Under the pieces are notes generated by a model. The model worked only from the letters and a program-made list of their open reading frames with translations, had not been told where the DNA came from and did not search any database. DNA of 10,521 bases, from the NCBI GenBank assembly GCA_046540835.1, contig JBKHEL010000087.1, positions 1 through 10,521 of the forward strand. Reading direction: 5' to 3'. The position numbers were made by a program, and so were the translations under genes. The stretch's first letter is position 1; each line of letters opens with the position of its first letter. This stretch comes from Coraliomargarita_B sp046540835. Lineage in GTDB: Bacteria > Verrucomicrobiota > Verrucomicrobiia > Opitutales > Coraliomargaritaceae. This document shows, in pieces, positions 5,513 to 10,521 of the stretch.

Positions 5513-6502
5513 ATGAAGCTCCCGTATTTTTTAACCGCTATCCTGCTCTGTTTTTTAAGCTTTGCCGCTCACAGCACGGCGCAGCAAAAGAACCCCGAGC
5601 TCCTTCGTCTGGGCAATGGAATTGCCGCAATTGCCGAAGGGGAAATTATCACCGTTGAGCAACTGCGCCGGGAACTGGAGCCGATCGTGCCACGGCTCCG
5701 CGCCGAGGCGCGCAATGCGCAGGAATTCAATCAGCGTCTGCAGAAAATCAGTCAGGAAGTTCTCCAGAATCTGATTGACCAGATCATCATCGTCAAAGCG
5801 GCCGAAAAAGAAGGCTTGATGATCCCACAGTCCTTTATCGACAAAGAATACGAAGATCGAATTGCCCAGGATTTCGGGGGTGATCGAAGACGCTTTCTGG
5901 AATACCTCCGCTCGCGCGGGCAAACACCCCGGGAATACCGGAAAGACCTCTACCGGGGGATCGTGGTCAATGTCATGCGCCAACGGGAACGTAGGTCCCA
6001 GTCCGAGATTAGCCCCGAGCGGATCGAATCATTTTACGTCGAAAACAAAGTCCGTTTTTATCAGGGTGAGGCGCTCCATTTGCGCCAAATCATCCTAAGC
6101 CCAATTGCCGACGAGGGCCTGGCACCGCTTCGTCAAACTGCAAAAAAGGTGCTCTCAGAGCTGGAGGCCGGAGCCAATTTCGGAGACGTGGCGCGGAAAT
6201 ACAGCCAGGACGACATGAGCCGCAAAGGTGGTGATTGGGGCTGGATCGAGCGAAAAGACATTCGCAAGGAATTAAGCGATGCCGCATTTTCCCTGGACTC
6301 CGGCGAATACAGCGCACCGATCGAAATCGGTGAGACCATTTTCATCCTCTATGCGGAAGATAAGCGTGAGGAGATGATACAGCCGATTTCCCAAGTCAGA
6401 GACATTATCGAAAACGTCCTGGTGGGCGAACTCGCCCGTGAAACGCAGGAGAAATGGCTCGAGCGAGTCCGGGACGAGTCCTTCGTCCGCTACTATATGT
6501 AG
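5513..6502 (+). CDS. Secreted SurA/PrsA-like parvulin peptidyl-prolyl isomerase
   Basis: A 329-residue exported folding factor. Residues 1-23 form a signal peptide (basic start, hydrophobic core, cleavage expected after HSTA). Residues 35-165 match the SurA N-terminal chaperone-type helical domain, including VEQLRREL and the VLQNLIDQIIIVKAAEKEG helix. One parvulin rotamase domain follows at about 185-285, with HLRQIILSP, AGANFGDVARKYSQD and GGDWGW, where families usually have GGDLGW. A short C-terminal helical segment rejoins the chaperone part. SurA has two parvulin domains, so this is a one-domain variant. It probably assists outer-membrane or periplasmic protein folding. It is monocistronic as far as visible and converges on the - strand operon. 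Confidence 0.88.
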   Translation: MKLPYFLTAILLCFLSFAAHSTAQQKNPELLRLGNGIAAIAEGEIITVEQLRRELEPIVPRLRAEARNAQEFNQRLQKISQEVLQNLIDQIIIVKAAEKEGLMIPQSFIDKEYEDRIAQDFGGDRRRFLEYLRSRGQTPREYRKDLYRGIVVNVMRQRERRSQSEISPERIESFYVENKVRFYQGEALHLRQIILSPIADEGLAPLRQTAKKVLSELEAGANFGDVARKYSQDDMSRKGGDWGWIERKDIRKELSDAAFSLDSGEYSAPIEIGETIFILYAEDKREEMIQPISQVRDIIENVLVGELARETQEKWLERVRDESFVRYYM

Positions 6503-6507
6503 CACCG

Positions 6508-6557
6508 CACCCGGCTTTGGGGTGAACGGGAGCAAAGATAGCGCTGCCTCTGCAGCG
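6508..6557. terminator. Possible bidirectional terminator between convergent genes
   Basis: In the 60-base gap between two convergent genes, CACCC (6508-6512) pairs with GGGTG (6520-6524), and CGCTGC (6542-6547) pairs with GCAGCG (6552-6557) around CTCT. The position fits a shared terminator. Neither hairpin has a proper T run on either strand, so termination may be weak or depend on Rho. Confidence 0.35.
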
Positions 6558-6562
6558 GGGGT

Positions 6563-7693
6563 TCAGCGCGCGCCTCTTTGTCCCGGACGCAGCGCATCCC
6601 GGACGATCTGCTCCACTTCTTTCGTGTCTTCAAAGTCGCCGAGAAATTGACTCAAAGCGCCGATGAACTCGTGGGCTTCATCACTCTCGAGCATCGTCTC
6701 AAAAAGGAGACCCAGCGAACGGGCCGCGTTGAAATAGGCTGGGTTGGCCCGGGTGATCCGGATGCGCAGAATCTCCAACCGCGCTTCGAGTATTTGCCGT
6801 ATGGCTGGATCCTCGCGTTTGAGCCAGACTTGTCTCAAATTGATCGGCTTCTCATCCAGCTCAAATTCGGACAGCTCAAGAATCCAGCGCCGCGAAACCG
6901 CCAGTTCTTCGAATGCAGCGCGCTGCGGCGAGATCAGAAAGCCGAGGGACTGAGCCCACCAGTGATCAAGACTGCCCGAACCACTCGACTGGATCAGCTC
7001 GGTAAGCATCGGCGAAACATCCCTCCCGGCCACAGCCGCGAGATAGAACTCCCGGATTTTGAACGGAGCGAGACCACTTTGCCTGAGCGACTGGAAAAAC
7101 CAATAGCCGGATCGCTCCTGCGGGACAGCACCCCATTTCCGGCTCAAAACAGACTCAAGCTGCGGAAGAGGGTCTCCGCGAAACTCCGAAGCCAAAGTCT
7201 CCCGAAGGGCGGGCCGCAGCGCGAGAAGCGCCTGCATACCGAGAGCGGCAACCGTCCATTCGCGAAGGTTCTCCGCAGCAGAAGGCCCGAAGTGGTAATA
7301 GGCATACCGTAGTAACAATGCCTCGCTCAAAGCCCGGCAACATTGAGCCAGACTCAGATTCTCTTCCCATAAAAAATCCAAGGTGACGAAGCCCCGCTCT
7401 CCGACAGTTATCTGGTAAGCCCCTTCAAAATCAACATATTGCTCCGGCTTGAGCCGGACGAGAATTCGCTGGGGGAAGTCCATCCGGCGCAGGTCAAGAA
7501 GTGGCCCGGCGCTCGCAACAATGTGCTGGCTCAAATCATTCACAGAGTGAACGGATGACAGATCCTGCCCGACAATTTCAAACTGATCATTTGCCGAGCT
7601 CCGGATATTCTGCGCCTCAACAAGCGTCCCTGCTCCAATCCACGCAAAGCAGCAGATCAGCCACACCCGAAGCTGGAACTCTGCACACCGCAT
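6563..7693 (-). CDS. Secreted protein resembling a metallopeptidase scaffold without HExxH
   Basis: A 376-residue exported protein of unknown function, last gene of the - strand trio. Residues 1-27 form a signal peptide ending VEA. The layout of residues 110-185 recalls MA-clan (gluzincin) peptidases: a helix CRALSEALL (119-127) sits where HExxH belongs, WTVAALGMQALL (146-157) where a WLxEGLA helix belongs, and GDPLPQLESVL (173-183) where a G-x-LPLxxL strand turn belongs. The zinc ligands are absent, so it should not be catalytic. The C-terminal half is helical with no motif I know. ATG at 7693 is chosen because it overlaps the upstream stop as TGATG and begins a good signal peptide; a longer frame upstream only shadows the neighbour. 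The peptidase likeness is inference. Confidence 0.8.
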   Translation of the reverse strand: MRCAEFQLRVWLICCFAWIGAGTLVEAQNIRSSANDQFEIVGQDLSSVHSVNDLSQHIVASAGPLLDLRRMDFPQRILVRLKPEQYVDFEGAYQITVGERGFVTLDFLWEENLSLAQCCRALSEALLLRYAYYHFGPSAAENLREWTVAALGMQALLALRPALRETLASEFRGDPLPQLESVLSRKWGAVPQERSGYWFFQSLRQSGLAPFKIREFYLAAVAGRDVSPMLTELIQSSGSGSLDHWWAQSLGFLISPQRAAFEELAVSRRWILELSEFELDEKPINLRQVWLKREDPAIRQILEARLEILRIRITRANPAYFNAARSLGLLFETMLESDEAHEFIGALSQFLGDFEDTKEVEQIVRDALRPGQRGAR

Positions 7694-8388
7694 CAGCGCA
7701 AATTCAGGCGTAACGCGCCTTCTTCCAACTCGACCGATTCGACCCGCTGCCAGGCTTGGCGGATTTGACCATACTCCTCCGTCCGGCGATACGCTCCAAC
7801 CAGTCGGTTCAAAAGCTGCTTTCCGACAACAGCGGGCAGGCGGGCATTGTTCAGATACATGCGCTCCACCTTGAAACGTGCCGGCGAGCCGGATTTGAAT
7901 TGACCGGTCGCGCTGAGCACAAACTCCCCCTGCCATCCGAAAACCTCAAGCCTCGCCGGCAAATTCACATACATCCGGCCCGCATCCACAATCGCCAGAT
8001 TGCCCACATCCGGCCGAATCGTCAGACCACCTGAATCCTCCCCGGGCCCCTGTTTCACGGGCTTGAAGTAGCTCTCCAGCCAGCCGTTGAGCTCCCCCAC
8101 CTCAAACCTTAACTGCTCTGCCTCTCCGGATACGAATTGTTTGCGTTTCGGTGCCCAACTCTTCGTCCGCAGCACCGGCCCTTCGAAGTAGTAGGCTTCG
8201 CCCGGGGCAACATGCGGGCTTTCTTTACGGTCAATCGCCTCATTCAATTCCGATTGATTCGTGTAAACCTGCAATGGGAAAGAAATAAAATAGACCAACC
8301 CGAACACCACGCCCATAGACGCCCACCCGAAAGCAGTCAAAACGGTCAGGTAAAGCGGTGGCTCTTGAACTGGTTCAGATTTTGGCAT
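7693..8388 (-). CDS. Single-pass membrane protein with extracytoplasmic domain
   Basis: A 231-residue protein, middle gene of the trio. A transmembrane helix spans about 13-37, with the short N terminus cytoplasmic and the rest outside. The outer domain has two ELN-containing segments (SELNEAI, GELNGWL), an alternating strand-rich middle (about 120-175), a segment LPAVVGKQLLNRLVGAY and an ending VESVELEEGALRLNL. This order recalls YpmS/DUF2140-like and related lipid-binding-type exported domains, but that is a pattern impression, not an assignment. The gene starts 11 bases after the DUF4013 stop and overlaps the next gene by one base. ATG 8388 follows no clear ribosome site, so translation may be coupled to its upstream neighbour. 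The longer open frame upstream of 8388 is antisense noise within the DUF4013 gene. Confidence 0.82.
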   Translation of the reverse strand: MPKSEPVQEPPLYLTVLTAFGWASMGVVFGLVYFISFPLQVYTNQSELNEAIDRKESPHVAPGEAYYFEGPVLRTKSWAPKRKQFVSGEAEQLRFEVGELNGWLESYFKPVKQGPGEDSGGLTIRPDVGNLAIVDAGRMYVNLPARLEVFGWQGEFVLSATGQFKSGSPARFKVERMYLNNARLPAVVGKQLLNRLVGAYRRTEEYGQIRQAWQRVESVELEEGALRLNLR

Positions 8389-8399
8389 CGTAGCGGAAC

Positions 8400-9005
8400 C
8401 TAGAGAGCAATCGAACGTCGCTCGACGGAACGAAAAGAAAGGATCGTTTGCAGAATCAACAGTGTGAATCCGAAAAACAGCGAGAATCCGTAGAGCGGCG
8501 GGCAGAGCGCAAACACACCAAAGAAGAAGAGCGCGGGCACGATCTGGCGGGGAAAGGCCAAATAGCTCATCCGGATAATTAAGACGATGTCCAGCAGGTC
8601 CTGAAAGTCCCCGCTGCGATTGTAGCGGTAGAGCGCTGCACCAAAAATCACCGGCGAAATGACAAAAACCAGCGAGACCATCAGGTAGGCCAGCGCACCC
8701 AGACCGATCCAGCTCAACAGCGCGGAAACACCGATCGCGAGCAGCATGGGCAGAAGCCAATAGGCCAGCCAGACCACAGCAAACTTGAGTCCGTCGGTAA
8801 ACAGGCCCCTCCAGTCCGACCATTCCGGCAGGGTCACCGAACCCCGCTTCTGGGCAGAGTTCGACAAGCGGTAAAGATAGCCGAAGGCAAACAGATTGAG
8901 CCCCGGCACAAACGAGAGGAGCCCCCCGACCAGCATCTTGATCCAAAACCCGGATTGCCGCACAACACGGCCGAAAACTTCTTCAAATATTGGCATTTCC
9001 TTCAT
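8400..9005 (-). CDS. DUF4013 family multi-pass membrane protein
   Basis: A 201-residue integral membrane protein and first gene of the trio. The N-terminal quarter has the DUF4013 layout: an early hydrophobic helix (about 22-46) with FGYLYRLSNSAQ, then LPEWSDWRGLFTDGLK (59-74), which matches the usual LPEWDDWxxLFxxGLK. Further membrane segments lie at about 73-98, 102-126 and 155-191, giving five or so helices. The family is widespread, often near other envelope genes, and has no established function. ATG 9005 is chosen because GAGGA lies 10 bases upstream; an in-frame ATG at residue 4 has its purine stretch too close. Its start faces that of the polyprenyl synthase. Confidence 0.88.
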   Translation of the reverse strand: MKEMPIFEEVFGRVVRQSGFWIKMLVGGLLSFVPGLNLFAFGYLYRLSNSAQKRGSVTLPEWSDWRGLFTDGLKFAVVWLAYWLLPMLLAIGVSALLSWIGLGALAYLMVSLVFVISPVIFGAALYRYNRSGDFQDLLDIVLIIRMSYLAFPRQIVPALFFFGVFALCPPLYGFSLFFGFTLLILQTILSFRSVERRSIAL

Positions 9006-9036
9006 GGTCTTATTTCCTCAACCTAACGGAGTGAAT
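9006..9036. promoter_or_regulatory. Very short divergent intergenic region
   Basis: Only 31 bases separate the DUF4013 ATG (- strand) from the polyprenyl synthase GTG (+ strand). Both ribosome sites lie here: GAGGA on the - strand, GGAG (9028-9031) on the + strand. Both promoters must therefore lie within the coding sequence of the opposite gene. I could not pick out convincing -35/-10 hexamers at normal spacing. Confidence 0.5.
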
Positions 9037-9915
9037 GTGGCATTAAAAGAAAAATTAGCGCGTATCCGGCAAAGCGTCGAATGCGAAATTGACCATCTGC
9101 TCCCCCCGCCGGTCACGCGCCCGGTCCGCCTCCATACAGCGATGCGCTATTCGATGGAGGCCGGTGGCAAGCGAATCCGCCCGGTGCTGCTTCTGCTCGC
9201 AAGTGAACTTTTCCCGGGGGAAGGCGAGCCCCTGCACGCCGCCGTCGCCGTCGAGTGCCTCCACACCTACACACTGATTCACGATGATCTGCCCTCCATC
9301 GACAACAGCGATTTGCGGCGCGGCCGCCCGGCCTGCCACCGGCAATTCGATGAGGCGACTGCACTGCTCGCCGGAGATGCCCTGCTCACTCAGGCCTTTC
9401 AAATACTCGCCCAAAACTATGCCGACGCCCCGGACCTGGCGATGCAGCTTGTCGCGGAGCTCGCCAACGCAAGCGGGAGCCGGCGGCTCATCGGCGGACA
9501 AATGGAAGATATCGAAAACGAGGGGAAAACAATCGACCGCGATGCCCTCGCCTATGTCCACGAAAACAAGACCGCCGCGCTGATCACTGCCGCACTCGTT
9601 ATGGGCCTCCGCTTCGGCGAGCCCAACAGCGCAAAAATCGACCTCATGCGCCGGGCCGGATTTCACCTCGGGATGAACTTCCAAATCATCGACGATATCC
9701 TCGACGCCACCTCAGACCCCACCATCATGGGCAAACCGGTCGGCCATGATGCCGCCGCTGAGAAGTCAACCTATGTCGCCCTCCACGGCATTGAGGGCGC
9801 CCGCGAGCAAGCCGCCCGACACGCCGCGAGCGCCACCGACGCGATCCGCGAAATGGGCGGGGCCAACGATACCCTCATCGAACTCATCGAAGCCCTGGGC
9901 GAACGGGCCTTCTAG
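9037..9915 (+). CDS. ispA: Farnesyl-diphosphate-type polyprenyl synthase
   Basis: A 292-residue trans-prenyltransferase close to the length of E. coli IspA. GGKRIRPVLLL (43-53) binds isopentenyl diphosphate, the first Asp-rich motif is DDLPSID (83-89, the bacterial DDx4D form) followed by LRRGRPACH, and the second is DDILD (219-223). GDALLTQAF (113-121) and the KTAALI segment (178-183) are also typical. Tyr78, five residues before the first Asp, is the bulky residue that limits chain length to about C15, so farnesyl diphosphate is the likely product; geranylgeranyl diphosphate cannot be excluded. This feeds undecaprenyl, quinone and hopanoid or carotenoid pathways. GTG 9037 is chosen for its GGAG site five bases upstream; ATG 9004 would add 11 residues and overlap the divergent start. 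Confidence 0.93.
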   Translation: MALKEKLARIRQSVECEIDHLLPPPVTRPVRLHTAMRYSMEAGGKRIRPVLLLLASELFPGEGEPLHAAVAVECLHTYTLIHDDLPSIDNSDLRRGRPACHRQFDEATALLAGDALLTQAFQILAQNYADAPDLAMQLVAELANASGSRRLIGGQMEDIENEGKTIDRDALAYVHENKTAALITAALVMGLRFGEPNSAKIDLMRRAGFHLGMNFQIIDDILDATSDPTIMGKPVGHDAAAEKSTYVALHGIEGAREQAARHAASATDAIREMGGANDTLIELIEALGERAF

Positions 9916-9964
9916 TAAAACAACTCCTTCCTTTTTCGCGCGCACAGAGAGATCAAATAACCTC

Positions 9965-9997
9965 AAAAAAAAAGCGCCGCTCCAGCAGGAGCGGCGC
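9965..9997 (-). terminator. Strong intrinsic terminator for the coiled-coil gene
   Basis: A perfect 10-pair stem GCGCCGCTCC (9974-9983) / GGAGCGGCGC (9988-9997) with an AGCA loop is flanked on the left by nine A residues. Read on the - strand it is a GC-rich hairpin followed by nine T residues, the textbook Rho-independent form. It lies 31 bases after the stop of the - strand gene. It may also slow + strand transcripts from ispA, although that direction lacks the T run. Confidence 0.92.
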
Positions 9998-10027
9998 ACG
10001 TAGTAGCCCGAAGTTGACGGGGTTGTT

Positions 10028-10521
10028 CTACTGCTGTTGTTGAATCGCGTTGCGCAGCGTCGAGAATTCCTCAGTCAGCTCTTCCCTCTGCTTGATCTTT
10101 TGATCAATGTTCGAATCAACTTCGTTCATCGCTGCCATGATCGCGTCATTATACGCGTTGAATGCCTCTTGCACCGGGCCGGATTGGTTGGCCTGTGTCT
10201 CAACCACACTCAGCTCCTGGCGGACTTCATTGAAGCGCTGCCCAAGCGTCTGGAGCTTCTGTGTTTCCTCTTCACTCGGGTCTGTGTTTTCCGAGAGTGC
10301 CATCAGCTGATTATACAACTCGTCACGCTCGTCGATCAACTCGGCCTTATCCGGTTCAATTTCCTTCATTTGTTTGGTCAGTTCGACCCGATACGCTTCG
10401 AGTGCGTCACTGGCTTTCGGATCGTCGCTGGCCTGACGCTGCACGCTTTCGATCTCAGCGTTGAGTTGCTGGAACTCCGCCTGCAGCTCCTGCAAGCGTT
10501 GTTGCACGTCTGCTTCGCTCT
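10028..10521 (-). CDS. Coiled-coil protein, C-terminal part, 5' end outside window
   Basis: The frame is open to the right edge, so only the last 163 residues are seen. They are very rich in Glu, Gln, Lys and Leu with few aromatics and no cysteine. Heptad-like spacing of Leu/Ile/Val is seen, for example VQQRLQELQAEFQQLNAEI and KAELIDERDELYNQLMAL, interrupted by short Asp/Ser/Pro-bearing turns. The tail ends RNAIQQQQ. This suggests a bundle of two or more antiparallel coiled coils. A GTG near position 10507 could be mistaken for a start, but the frame continues upstream of it. Possible roles include a periplasmic or lipoprotein filament component; the N-terminal region that would show a signal peptide is missing. 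No family is recognised. Confidence 0.8.
   Translation of the reverse strand, partial: SEADVQQRLQELQAEFQQLNAEIESVQRQASDDPKASDALEAYRVELTKQMKEIEPDKAELIDERDELYNQLMALSENTDPSEEETQKLQTLGQRFNEVRQELSVVETQANQSGPVQEAFNAYNDAIMAAMNEVDSNIDQKIKQREELTEEFSTLRNAIQQQQ

Noticed and set aside
6578..7312. 244-codon + strand frame opposite the pseudo-peptidase gene
   Set aside because: Arg/Pro-rich antisense shadow. The - strand gene has a signal peptide and operon context.
6673..7583. Active zinc metallopeptidase
   Set aside because: No HExxH or other zinc-ligand set is present in the - strand protein, so catalysis is not supported.
7694..7936. N-terminal extension of the pseudo-peptidase gene to position 7936
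   Set aside because: The extra 81 codons lie inside the upstream gene in another frame. The internal ATG gives a signal peptide and TGATG coupling.
8389..8946. N-terminal extension of the single-pass membrane gene to position 8946
   Set aside because: It lies wholly inside the DUF4013 gene and is an out-of-frame shadow. ATG 8388 begins just before a good membrane helix.

Overview
The window looks like chromosomal DNA of a Verrucomicrobiota bacterium, probably of the Opitutae/Puniceicoccales type. That placement is an inference from gene style (a DUF4013 membrane gene, a 2-keto-3-deoxygluconate kinase/aldolase pair, several genes without a clear Shine-Dalgarno sequence). No marker gene in the window settles the taxonomy.

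Region 1 (1 to about 2050) is a scarred accessory segment. It begins with the 3' part of a tRNA-Glu(UUC) gene and its terminator. Remnants follow in quick succession: a truncated AbiEii-like nucleotidyltransferase, the last residues of an IS3-type transposase, a strong branched inverted repeat, and the C-terminal end of a type I restriction specificity subunit (HsdS). The only intact genes here are an AbrB-type antitoxin and a PIN-domain (VapC-type) toxin with overlapping stop and start codons. The layout is typical of a tRNA-associated integration hotspot that has decayed.

Region 2 (2088 to 6502, all + strand) is core-like. It holds the ribosome-associated GTPase HflX, a PfkB-family KDG kinase, KDPG aldolase, and a secreted SurA/PrsA-like parvulin peptidyl-prolyl isomerase. 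The kinase and aldolase form the two closing steps that turn 2-keto-3-deoxygluconate into pyruvate and glyceraldehyde-3-phosphate. No dehydratase or transporter is in view. The leaders of the aldolase and isomerase genes contain tandem 7-base repeats immediately before the start codon, and hflX has a looser 10-base repeat in the same place.

Region 3 (6563 to 9005, - strand) is a compact three-gene operon read right to left: a DUF4013 multi-pass membrane protein, a single-pass protein with a large extracytoplasmic domain, and a secreted protein that resembles a metallopeptidase scaffold without its zinc-binding HExxH motif. The last two genes overlap as TGATG. Nothing in the sequence gives a known function, and this is the most plausible uncharacterised system here, likely acting in the cell envelope.

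Region 4 (9037 to 10521) has a farnesyl-diphosphate-type polyprenyl synthase (ispA), divergent from the envelope operon with only 31 bases between the two start codons. It is followed by a - strand coiled-coil protein that runs off the window and ends in a clear intrinsic terminator.
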